DNA of 64,000 nucleotides from an uncultured Oscillospiraceae bacterium. GTDB lineage: Bacteria; Bacillota; Clostridia; Oscillospirales; Oscillospiraceae. The DNA is taken from NCBI GenBank assembly GCA_934512135.1, contig CAKSWT010000015.1, positions 17,048-81,047 on the forward strand. The letters run 5' to 3'. Position 1 is the stretch's first letter; the number at the start of each line of letters is the position of its first letter. This document shows positions 16,941 through 23,929 of this stretch, piece after piece. The position numbers and the translations under genes are program-made. Below the pieces are notes generated by a model that did no database searches, was not told where the DNA came from, and saw nothing but the letters and a program-made list of their open reading frames with translations.

Positions 16941-19295
16941 TTACTTCTTTTTTTTCTTGACCACCACTGCCGCCACAATGACAATCACTGCGATTACTGC
17001 AATCACAATGCCCACAACCACGCCGGTGTTGACCGCCGACTCTGCGGGAGCCGGGCTGGCCGCAGGCGCCTCAGCGGGAGCGGCGGAGGGTTCTGCGGGA
17101 GCCGGGGTCGCCGTCTCCTTCTGGGAGGTAGCCTCCACAACGGATTCCTCTGCCGGGGCCTCCTCGGTATAGGTCAGGCGAATCTCACCCTCGTAGCTAC
17201 CGGGCGTAAGCTCCGTCTCCTTGCCGTCCACGGTCATGGTAACGGTACCATGATCTCCCTGGACCATGGCGCCCTCTGCAATGGTCAGAGAGGAGAGGAG
17301 GCAGTCGCCGGTGACGTTCCACACGGCGTTGTCCGTCAGATTCATGGCCAGAGTGTTGTCGCCGTTGCTGTAATAGCGATTGGCCACATGGCCGATATTG
17401 TAGTACTCCGCAATGGTAAAGGAGGTGATCTGACCGGCGTCCTCTGCAGAGGTACCCTCGGCCAGGACCTTGGAGTCATAGTTGATGGCGTCGGTATGGA
17501 TGGTCTCTGTCTGGGCCACGGCACCGTGATACACGGCGTCCTTCCCCAGGTTGACCTCCACCCCAACAGCGGTCTGGCCATAATAGCCGGAGCCGTTGTA
17601 AATATCACCGTACAGCTCGCTGGACTCCACATTCAGATGGTTCACCACAGGACCGGAGGATGCAGCATCCCCACCGGGACCGCCGGGGCCGCCAGGACCG
17701 CCGGGGCCGCCATCGGGAGGCGCCATATCGCCGCCCATGGTGCCGTCTGCGCCGATCATTCCCGCCATATCGCCGGCCTCCGCATTGGCGGAGTCATCGG
17801 TCATCTCCGTGGAGACGTTGCCGTTTTCAGAGGGCCAGCCGGCAGGCTCTTCATGGGTGGTATTGAAGCTGAAGGTGGCGACGTCCATGCCGGTGGTGGA
17901 GTCGTCGTTGTCCATGACCTGCATCAGCACGCCATTGGCATTGTTCAGGGACACGCCGTTGGACACATTGATTACCGTGTCTCCCTGGGTGTTTTTAATC
18001 AGGAAGGAGGCATAGTTGGAATTGACCTCGGTGCCGTTTTCCAGATTGATGGTATCGGTGCCCTGATGGGACATAAAGCCGAAGGTATCGGAGTTGATTA
18101 CCGTATTTTTGTCTTCCTTGGCCTCATAGGTCTCGGAAACTTCCCCGTTGGCATCCATGAGCTCATAGGTTTTCCCAGCCTCCAGGTTGGTATAGGTGCC
18201 GGTACCGCCGGTGAAAATGGAGGCATAGGTGCCCACGTTCATGGTAACCCCCAGGAACTGCTCATCCGCAGAGCCGATCACATAGGTGCCGTAACCGGAA
18301 CGGGTGGTATAGGGGTTGGGATCTCCCTGTTCGTCCCGGAAGGTGCCGTCCGCCTGGATCTGCTTGTCGTTGCCGGTGAGCTCCATGGTCGTATTGACCA
18401 CATTGAGCTTCATATTGGAGCCGGAGTCCGTGGACAGCACCGCCCACTTGGCCGCGGAGGTCTCCGAGTCGATGACGTTCATGGTGGTGTTGTTGCCCTC
18501 CAGGTTGGTGCAGCGGGAGGTCCCCATAATGCCCAGAATCCACGGAGGCGCCACCATGGTGTTCTGAGAGGGAGAGTTCTTATACCCCTCGTGGAGCGTG
18601 CCGCCGTCGGAATGGAGCTTGGAGTTCCGCAGGGTCATGGTAGAGCCGGAATCCGCAAACAGCGCCATATTGGCCACGCCGGAGACGCTGATGTCGGAGT
18701 CCTCAACGGTGAGCTTTGTGCCCTCTCCAAAGGAGGTGATGGCCGTGCCCTTGCCGGAGAAGTCGCAGGCCTGGAGCCCGTTGCCATCGGTGTCGAATTT
18801 GATGGTGGCCTTGGCTATGGTATAGTCAATTCCACCGGCGACTATGATTCCGTTAAAGCTGGGGTCGGTGCTGTCGATGGTCACGTTCTCCGCGTGGCTT
18901 CCGTCGTAGACTGCGTCTGCCCCCAGGGCGTCTGTCACAGACTTCTCCTCCACCACGCCGTTCTCGTCTACAAACAGCCCCGTATGGTAGGCGTAGTCGT
19001 CGTCTGTCTCGTCTTCGCCGCCGCCATAAAAGGAGGACAGGCGGCTGCTGGCGTCGTCCAGCCGGTCTGTGTAGACCACCTGGGCGTTGTCCCCGTCGGT
19101 GTAGGTCTTGTCGCTACCGTCAAACCGGGTGACCTGGCCGTTGACAATCAGCGTTGCCACCTGGCCCTCCGGCGCCGTAATATCCGCCGCCGCACCGGTA
19201 AAGGGCGTCCCCGCCGCCGCCAGGGTCACCGTGCTCAGCAGGGACGCACACAGTCCCAGCCCCAGGACCCGGGCCATAAGTTTTTGCTGCTTCAT
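16941..19295 (-). CDS. Membrane-anchored extracellular beta-helix protein
   Basis: A 784-residue exported protein of unknown function. Start ATG 19295 (AAGGAG upstream) gives a signal peptide MKQQKLMARVLGLGLCASLL with an AAA cleavage region. Most of the protein consists of short beta-strand turns (for example TKLTVEDSDISV, STMTLRNSKL, TMNVIDSETS) typical of a right-handed parallel beta-helix. A Gly-Pro block (GGPGGPGGPGG, near MAPPDG) interrupts the helix around residue 530. The C-terminus is a Pro/Ala/Glu-rich spacer, then one hydrophobic helix (GVVVGIVIAVIAVIVIVAAV) and a KKKKK tail, so it should be fixed in the membrane with the helix domain outside. It shares the MAPP-DG/GPGG module with the lipoprotein at 6330-8312 and is homologous to the cytosolic protein at 8528-9910. 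Confidence 0.75.
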   Translation of the reverse strand: MKQQKLMARVLGLGLCASLLSTVTLAAAGTPFTGAAADITAPEGQVATLIVNGQVTRFDGSDKTYTDGDNAQVVYTDRLDDASSRLSSFYGGGEDETDDDYAYHTGLFVDENGVVEEKSVTDALGADAVYDGSHAENVTIDSTDPSFNGIIVAGGIDYTIAKATIKFDTDGNGLQACDFSGKGTAITSFGEGTKLTVEDSDISVSGVANMALFADSGSTMTLRNSKLHSDGGTLHEGYKNSPSQNTMVAPPWILGIMGTSRCTNLEGNNTTMNVIDSETSAAKWAVLSTDSGSNMKLNVVNTTMELTGNDKQIQADGTFRDEQGDPNPYTTRSGYGTYVIGSADEQFLGVTMNVGTYASIFTGGTGTYTNLEAGKTYELMDANGEVSETYEAKEDKNTVINSDTFGFMSHQGTDTINLENGTEVNSNYASFLIKNTQGDTVINVSNGVSLNNANGVLMQVMDNDDSTTGMDVATFSFNTTHEEPAGWPSENGNVSTEMTDDSANAEAGDMAGMIGADGTMGGDMAPPDGGPGGPGGPGGPGGDAASSGPVVNHLNVESSELYGDIYNGSGYYGQTAVGVEVNLGKDAVYHGAVAQTETIHTDAINYDSKVLAEGTSAEDAGQITSFTIAEYYNIGHVANRYYSNGDNTLAMNLTDNAVWNVTGDCLLSSLTIAEGAMVQGDHGTVTMTVDGKETELTPGSYEGEIRLTYTEEAPAEESVVEATSQKETATPAPAEPSAAPAEAPAASPAPAESAVNTGVVVGIVIAVIAVIVIVAAVVVKKKKK

Positions 19296-19358
19296 ACAAT
19301 TCTCCTTCCCCACAGGATCGGACTCTTCCTGATAAGATATGTTCCTGTGTTCAGGAGT

Positions 19359-19364
19359 ATTATA
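19359..19364 (-). promoter_or_regulatory. -10 element for the membrane-anchored beta-helix gene
   Basis: TATAAT on the minus strand, about 64 bp before the start codon, with a weak TGTAAA-like -35 at 17 bp. A small palindrome TCCTG-TGTT-CAGGA (19343-19356) lies just downstream and could be an operator. Confidence 0.5.
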
Positions 19365-19482
19365 GCATGTGTTACGAAATTTTTACAGTTTTCCCCGGGG
19401 CTTTTGGGCAAAAACCCGAAGGTCTCTTTTTGAACCAACCATCCACTTGTGTCCTATCCGGCCTCGTTCTCCGCGATCGGTA

Positions 19483-20448
19483 TCAAACCCAACTCACCTC
19501 TGCCTCCTCCAGCAGAGGAAGCTCCCGGAAAATATGGGCCACCACCGCCTGATATTCCGTCAGGGAGGTGGTTTTTCTCAGCTGCTTCTGATAGTGCGTA
19601 TGCTCTCCAAAGAGGCAGATCCAATAGCTCCACAGCTCCTTCATCCGGAACATGGTGCTCCGGGGACTGCCCAGCCGGGCCGCCGTCTCCTGAAACAGCT
19701 CGTCATGGAAGCGCTGTAGGGTGTCCCGATCCGCCCCGGGCTGTCCCCGGAGCTTGTTGACCAGGGAGGGATCCGCCGCCAGGCCCCGGCCCAGCATCAG
19801 AACCTCCGGCGGTGTGTGTCCGTGAAGTTCCCGGGAAAAATCCGAGGCCACCTCAATGCCGCCGCTGAGGGCCAGGGGATTTTTACTCTCCTCCTGGGCC
19901 CAAAAGAACCACTCCATCCGGGCCGGTATTCTGTACAGATCTCGCTGCACCCGGGGATGCAGGGTCAGACGGCAAATGGGATAGCGGTTGTACAGGGCGA
20001 GCAGGTCCCGAAACTCCTCCGGGTCCTCCTTGCCCAGCCGGGTCTTAATGGAGATTCGAATGGGGCAGGCTTTGAAGATTTCATCCAGAAAGCGCTCCAA
20101 CTCCTCCCGACGCTGGGGAAACAGAAATCCTGCGCCCTTCCCCTTAGCGGTAACGGTGCCGGAGGGACATCCCAGGTTCAAATTGACCTCCGGATAGCCC
20201 ATATCCCCCAATATTTTTGCCCCCTCCACAAACTGCTCGGCCTGATTGGTCAGAAGCTGAGGCACCAGACAGATGTCTCGGTTATCCTCCGGCAGCACCT
20301 CCCGAAGCTCTTTTTTCGAGAACACATGGCCGGTGGCCGGGGATAAAAAGGGAGTGTAATAGCGGTCCACGCCCGGAAAATATTTGTGATGGAGCCTGCG
20401 AAACAGATCGTCGGTCAGGCCCTCCATGGGGGCAAATTCATATTGCAA
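19483..20448 (-). CDS. tRNA-dihydrouridine synthase
   Basis: FMN-dependent reduction of uridine to dihydrouridine in tRNA D-loops. It has 321 residues. The N-terminal FAPMEGLTD motif, NLNLGCPSGTV with the catalytic Cys, ISIKTRLG, LHPRVQ and the phosphate-binding GRGLAADPSL are present. The start must be the TTG at 20448: the next ATG upstream is out of frame, AGGA lies about 10 nt before the TTG, and the family N-terminus (x-x-Y-x-FAPMEG) begins right there. Preceded by a near-consensus promoter at 20478-20506. Which Dus subfamily and which tRNA position is modified cannot be decided by eye. Confidence 0.9.
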   Translation of the reverse strand: MQYEFAPMEGLTDDLFRRLHHKYFPGVDRYYTPFLSPATGHVFSKKELREVLPEDNRDICLVPQLLTNQAEQFVEGAKILGDMGYPEVNLNLGCPSGTVTAKGKGAGFLFPQRREELERFLDEIFKACPIRISIKTRLGKEDPEEFRDLLALYNRYPICRLTLHPRVQRDLYRIPARMEWFFWAQEESKNPLALSGGIEVASDFSRELHGHTPPEVLMLGRGLAADPSLVNKLRGQPGADRDTLQRFHDELFQETAARLGSPRSTMFRMKELWSYWICLFGEHTHYQKQLRKTTSLTEYQAVVAHIFRELPLLEEAEVSWV

Positions 20449-20477
20449 TGCTTTTCATCCTGTCTTGTTTTTTCTCA

Positions 20478-20506
20478 ATTATACCGATTCTCTCCACCTC
20501 CGTCAA
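20478..20506 (-). promoter_or_regulatory. Promoter of dus
   Basis: Minus strand: TTGACG (20501-20506), 17-bp spacer, TATAAT (20478-20483). Divergent from the MATE promoter 18 bp away. Confidence 0.85.
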
Positions 20507-20524
20507 GAAATCCTTGCAATGTCC

Positions 20525-20552
20525 TTGACAATGTTTAGAATCCTGATATACT
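20525..20552 (+). promoter_or_regulatory. Promoter of the MATE leader
   Basis: TTGACA at 20525-20530, 16-bp spacer, TATACT at 20547-20552. Confidence 0.8.
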
Positions 20553-20593
20553 GAGATGGCAAAGCAGCATATTTCTTGATAAAGGAGGTCCTT

Positions 20594-20668
20594 ATGCTCA
20601 TTCATCGCAGCTTCGGCCTGTCCCGGCAGCAATTTGCGCAGATTGTCTACAGCACACTATTCCCTTGA
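20594..20668 (+). CDS. 24-residue leader peptide upstream of the MATE exporter
   Basis: A short frame starts at ATG 20594 behind a perfect AAAGGAGG ribosome site and ends at TGA 20666-20668. The peptide begins MLIHRSFG and ends STLFP, with Pro as the last residue before stop. It sits inside the mRNA made from the promoter at 20525-20552 and ends 43 nt before the exporter start. The position, size and strong ribosome site suggest a regulatory leader that senses translation, as known for antibiotic-resistance and TnaC-type leaders. This is inference: no homolog is recognised and no terminator is obvious between it and the exporter. Confidence 0.55.
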   Translation: MLIHRSFGLSRQQFAQIVYSTLFP

Positions 20669-20711
20669 CACGCCTTTCGTCAGTACACGGTAATGTTGGA
20701 AAGGAGTTTTT

Positions 20712-22073
20712 ATGGATAACAATCTGGCAAAGGACATGACCGAAGGCTCTGTCCTAAAACAGCTGGCAGTCTTTGCGATTCCCGTGGCCCTGGCCAACGC
20801 CCTTCAGGCGGTCTACAGCATGGTGGACATGGTGGTCGTGGGTCAGTTTGTCGGCTCCGCCGGCCTTTCGGCGGTGGGGATCGGTGGCCAGCTTCTCAAT
20901 ATGTTTCTCTGCATTGGCATGGGCTTCTCCTTTGGTGCCCAGGTCCTGATTTCTCAGCAGGTTGGCGCCCAGGACCACAGCCTGCAGCCCACCATCGGCA
21001 CCCTGTTTACCACAGAGCTGATTGCCGCGGTGGTCTTTGGAATTCTGGGCATTGTATTCTGTCCCCAGCTTCTGGCGCTGATGAATACGCCGGAGGCCGC
21101 CTATGCCGACGCCCACGCCTATGGGGTGATCTGCTGCTGCGGCATGATATTTATTTACGGCTATAACGCCGTCTGCGGCATTCTCCGGGGCATGGGGGAG
21201 AGCAAGCTGCCCATGATCTTTATCGCCATTGCCGCGGTGGTGAATCTGGTGCTGGATCTGATCTTTGTGGCGCTGCTCCATATGGCCGCCGCCGGTGCAG
21301 CCCTGGCCACGGTGATCGCCCAGGGCGTCAGCTTTGTGATTTCCCTGGTCTATTTGATTCGGAACAAGGAACGGTTTGGCTTCGACTTTCGGCTGCGCAG
21401 CTTCAAGCCCAACCGCCAGCGGCTGATTCCCATTTTAAAGCTGGGCATCCCCTATATCGCCCAGAGCCTGCTGATTACCTGCTCCATGATGTACGTCAAC
21501 GCCAAGGTCAACACCTTCGGCGTCACCGCCTCGGCAGTAGACTCCATTGGCAACAAGCTCAACTCCATTGTCAATATTGTGGTGGGCGCCCTGTCTGTGT
21601 CCAGCGCCACCATGGTGGGGCAGTGCTTCGGCGCCCGGAAGTTTGACCGGATCCGCCACTGCTACAACGCCTGCACCATTATCTGCCTGATCTCTTTTGT
21701 GATAATCGGCGGCAGCTATGTTCTGTTCTCCAAGCAAATCTTCGGCCTGTTCAGCTCAGATCCCGATGTAATCGCCATGGCCCCTCAGTATATGTGGCTG
21801 GCCGTTGTATGGGTGCTTTCCATCTGCTCCATGACTGCTCCCTACGCCATTGTGGACGGAGTGGGCCACGCCATGCTGGGGCTGCTGATCTCCATTCTGG
21901 ACGGAGTGGTGGCCCGGATTGGCCTGTGCATTCTGCTGGGCGATCTAATGGGGCTTCCCGGATACTGGCTGGGCAACGCCCTGGCCGGGTTTGTCACCAC
22001 CATTATGGCCGGCCTCTACTATCGGTCCGGCCGCTGGAAGCTCCGCCAGCCCCTGCTGCACCAGCATAGCTGA
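20712..22073 (+). CDS. MATE family multidrug efflux transporter
   Basis: A 453-residue, 12-helix membrane antiporter of the MATE superfamily (DinF/MepA-like), expected to expel cationic compounds using a Na+ or H+ gradient. Two homologous six-helix halves are visible; the first starts LAVFAIPVALANALQAVYSM with the typical VDMVVVGQFVG, and the second contains the related PYIAQSLLITCSMMYVN and NKLNSIVNIVVGALSVSSATM. Start ATG 20712 has AAAGGAG. It is preceded by a leader ORF and followed after 11 bp by a MITE-like element with a strong internal hairpin. The substrate is unknown. Confidence 0.92.
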   Translation: MDNNLAKDMTEGSVLKQLAVFAIPVALANALQAVYSMVDMVVVGQFVGSAGLSAVGIGGQLLNMFLCIGMGFSFGAQVLISQQVGAQDHSLQPTIGTLFTTELIAAVVFGILGIVFCPQLLALMNTPEAAYADAHAYGVICCCGMIFIYGYNAVCGILRGMGESKLPMIFIAIAAVVNLVLDLIFVALLHMAAAGAALATVIAQGVSFVISLVYLIRNKERFGFDFRLRSFKPNRQRLIPILKLGIPYIAQSLLITCSMMYVNAKVNTFGVTASAVDSIGNKLNSIVNIVVGALSVSSATMVGQCFGARKFDRIRHCYNACTIICLISFVIIGGSYVLFSKQIFGLFSSDPDVIAMAPQYMWLAVVWVLSICSMTAPYAIVDGVGHAMLGLLISILDGVVARIGLCILLGDLMGLPGYWLGNALAGFVTTIMAGLYYRSGRWKLRQPLLHQHS

Positions 22074-22084
22074 CGGCAACCACC

Positions 22085-22219
22085 GGGCTGTCTCAGCATA
22101 CAAATCGTAAGAGAACAACTTTCGTAAACACTGGATAAAGTCGTGAAAATCCGATAGAAACTCGGATTTTCACGACTTTTTGTTGGTCTGATTTGAAAAA
22201 ATTTATTTTGAGACAGCCC
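22085..22219. mobile_element. MITE-like element with GGGCTGTCTCA terminal inverted repeats
   Basis: A 135-bp segment bounded by perfect 11-bp inverted repeats: GGGCTGTCTCA at 22085-22095 and TGAGACAGCCC at 22209-22219. It has no transposase gene and carries a 17-bp internal hairpin. Such ends resemble those of insertion sequences that are mobilised in trans. A target duplication is not obvious. The right end overlaps the 3' end of the HD-domain gene and supplies its last codons and stop. Confidence 0.65.
22138..22181 (+). terminator. Strong hairpin inside the MITE-like element
   Basis: A perfect 17-bp stem (22138-22154 with 22162-22178) is followed by TTTT. It would terminate MATE transcripts and, because both arms end in A/T runs, probably also transcripts from the HD gene side. 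Confidence 0.8.
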
Positions 22220-22853
22220 CCTGTTGTTCTTTCTGCTCAGAAAACTCCGGCTCCGGCACATCCTGCCTCAATCGTCCGGAAGCCACACTGGGGTGAATCA
22301 GCTGGGTATAGGAATACTCCCACAGCGCCTGAGAGCCCTTGGGCGTTCCTTCGTTTCGGTGAAGGATCTGACTTAGGCAGTTGTTTCGCTCCTCCCACGC
22401 CTTTCCATGGGAGGCCGCATTGAGCATGGTGGGCTGAAGATTGTCCATGGTTCGGGCAAATTTCGCCTCCGGCGTCTGGGCGGCTTCAAATTCCTCCCAC
22501 AGCGCCCGAAAGGCCGCCGCCTGATCCTCCGGAAGCAGGGGAAACAGTCGATCTGCCGCCTGGAGCTCCCGCTGCCGCTGGGTTTTTTGTCCCTCTGTGT
22601 CGTAGGCATAGGTGTCTCCCGCATAGATCTCCACCAGATCGTGGATCAGCAGCATGGTCATGGTCCGCAGCACGTCGATCTTCTCATTGGAATATTCACT
22701 GAGCAGTACCGTCATAACGGCCATGTGCCAGGCATGCTCCGCGTCATTCTCCTTGCGCCGCCCATCCGAGAGGTAGGTCTGACGGAAAATCTCCTTCTCC
22801 TTGTCGATCTCCACGCAGAAGGCCATCTGCCGGTTCAGTCGTTCCCAATCCAT
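22203..22853 (-). CDS. HD domain hydrolase (HD_3/YfbR-like)
   Basis: A 216-residue HD-superfamily metal phosphohydrolase. His40 (NDAEHAWH), the His71-Asp72 doublet (LLIHDLVEI) and a later Asp in ARTMDNLQP form the metal site. Relatives include 5'-deoxynucleotidase-like enzymes, but the substrate is unknown here. The start at 22853 overlaps the 3' end of ung by 19 nt, indicating translational coupling. The last residues (GAVSK) and TAA stop are encoded inside the terminal repeat of the MITE-like element, so the native C-terminus was probably changed by the insertion. The catalytic core is not affected. Confidence 0.85.
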   Translation of the reverse strand: MDWERLNRQMAFCVEIDKEKEIFRQTYLSDGRRKENDAEHAWHMAVMTVLLSEYSNEKIDVLRTMTMLLIHDLVEIYAGDTYAYDTEGQKTQRQRELQAADRLFPLLPEDQAAAFRALWEEFEAAQTPEAKFARTMDNLQPTMLNAASHGKAWEERNNCLSQILHRNEGTPKGSQALWEYSYTQLIHPSVASGRLRQDVPEPEFSEQKEQQGAVSK

Positions 22854-23533
22854 GTTTCTTCACCCTCCGTCCATACAATGGGGGATTGTCCCTGTTCCTC
22901 GAGAAATTCGTTGATTCCGGAAAACGGCCTGCTACCAAAGAACCCCCGGTAGGCAGACAGTGGACTGGGGTGGGCGGATTTCAGCACCAGCCGCGGCGCC
23001 TCCGTGCGGATGAGGCTTTGCTTTTTCTGGGCATAGTTGCCCCACAGCAGAAAGGCAATGGGCTGAGGCAGCCTGTTGGTGGCCGAAATCACCCCATCGG
23101 TAAATTGCTCCCAGCCAAAGGCCCTATGGCTTCCCGCCCGGTGTGCCTCCACCGTAAGCACTGAATTCAGCAGCAGCACCCCCTGCTCCGCCCAGAACTT
23201 CAGGCAGCCGTTTTTCGGGGGCTGCCGCTGCAGGTCTGCGGCCAGCTCTTTGTAGATATTCTGTAGCGATTTGGGCAGCGGCATTCCCTCCGGCACGGAA
23301 AAGCTCAACCCATGGGCCTGTCCCGGCTCATGATAGGGGTCCTGTCCCAAAATCACCACCCGCACCTGCTCCGGCGGCGTCATACGCAGCGCCGCAAACA
23401 GCTCCCCTCGAGGGGGATAGACGGTCTGAGTTTCATAGGCGGCCTCCACCTGGCTGGCCAAGTGGCCCCAATAGGGCTTCTCTGGCTCTTTATTCAGCCA
23501 CTCTGCCCATTTCCCGGTCTCCTGTAGCTCCAT
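22835..23533 (-). CDS. ung: Uracil-DNA glycosylase, family 1
   Basis: Removes uracil from DNA as the first step of base-excision repair. It has 232 residues. The water-activating GQDPYH motif has Asp65, and the DNA-intercalation motif HPSPLSAYRGFFG is near the C-terminus; LLLNSVLTVE and FLLWGNYAQ also match the family. Start ATG 23533 has GGGAGG; an upstream in-frame extension through a hairpin region is rejected. It forms a two-gene unit with the HD hydrolase, which may connect repair with nucleotide-pool clean-up (inference). Confidence 0.97.
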   Translation of the reverse strand: MELQETGKWAEWLNKEPEKPYWGHLASQVEAAYETQTVYPPRGELFAALRMTPPEQVRVVILGQDPYHEPGQAHGLSFSVPEGMPLPKSLQNIYKELAADLQRQPPKNGCLKFWAEQGVLLLNSVLTVEAHRAGSHRAFGWEQFTDGVISATNRLPQPIAFLLWGNYAQKKQSLIRTEAPRLVLKSAHPSPLSAYRGFFGSRPFSGINEFLEEQGQSPIVWTEGEETWIGND

Positions 23534-23579
23534 AGCATTCCCTCCCGGTGCTATGGTATCACATTCCGCCGGTCTTGTC

Positions 23580-23617
23580 GAGCCTCCCCTTGCCCGGGCT
23601 TCGGCAAGGGGAGGCTC
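23580..23617 (+). terminator. Orphan strong hairpin between ung and metY
   Basis: A perfect 15-bp stem (23580-23594 with 23603-23617) is followed on the plus strand by CAAACTTTTTTA. No plus-strand gene lies upstream for 1.5 kb, so as a terminator it would stop transcription antisense to ung. It also abuts a plausible ung promoter (TCGACA-17-TACCAT) on the minus strand. Confidence 0.55.
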
Positions 23618-23647
23618 CAAACTTTTTTATTTTTTTCACAATTCCTA

Positions 23648-23676
23648 TTGACATGATAGGTAAATCGAGGTATAAT
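23648..23676 (+). promoter_or_regulatory. Promoter and probable operator of the metY leader
   Basis: Perfect TTGACA (23648-23653), 17-bp spacer, TATAAT (23671-23676). CCTAT/ATAGG arms flank the -35 (23644-23660) and another ACCTAT lies downstream of the -10, giving overlapping inverted repeats. These resemble Rrf2-family (CymR/IscR-type) operators, which control sulfur metabolism in Firmicutes. The assignment to that family is inference. Confidence 0.6.
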
Positions 23677-23721
23677 CCCAATAACCTATTAAACAGATAT
23701 GATTTACAAGGAGGGAATACC

Positions 23722-23823
23722 ATGGCAACCCAGTTTCTTGCGATGCTGCGCTGCAACTTTCGATTTGGACGAATGCCCCAGTCTCGGACGCCATGGCTTC
23801 CGGGCAGTCCTTGTGCTGCCTGA
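23722..23823 (+). CDS. 33-residue leader ORF upstream of metY
   Basis: ATG 23722 follows an excellent AAGGAGGG site; the frame encodes 33 residues beginning MATQFLAMLRCNFRFG and ends with PCAA and TGA. It has two Cys and three Met codons, relevant residues for a sulfur-amino-acid gene. It lies between a strong promoter and metY, so a regulatory leader peptide is plausible. No homolog is recognised. Confidence 0.5.
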   Translation: MATQFLAMLRCNFRFGRMPQSRTPWLPGSPCAA

Positions 23824-23906
23824 ATGAATCTTGCTGTGGCTCCGGGCGTTATGAGAATAACTCCGGGGTATTTTTCTACCCTTTCACAAAATTTACTGAA
23901 AAATGA
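23793..23906 (+). CDS. Overlapping 37-codon frame with two Cys-Cys pairs
   Basis: This frame is shifted relative to the 33-residue ORF and overlaps its 3' part. It runs from ATG 23793 to TGA 23904-23906 and contains SLCCLNESCCGSG, two Cys-Cys pairs within nine residues. It has no ribosome site of its own, so it would need frameshifting or coupling. Listed because Cys-rich leaders are expected for cysteine-sensing attenuation; translation is unproven. Confidence 0.2.
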   Translation: MASGQSLCCLNESCCGSGRYENNSGVFFYPFTKFTEK

Positions 23907-23929
23907 TCGTTAAGAAAGAGGTTTTTATC

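Noticed and set aside
16890..19433. 847-codon open frame opposite the membrane-anchored beta-helix gene
   Set aside because: Composition is typical of a complementary-strand shadow (Gly/Val/His-rich), it runs through a terminator at its start, and the minus-strand gene has a signal peptide, membrane anchor and ribosome site.
23683..23929. SAM riboswitch upstream of metY
   Set aside because: No recognisable S-box core or terminator hairpin was seen; the region holds small ORFs instead.
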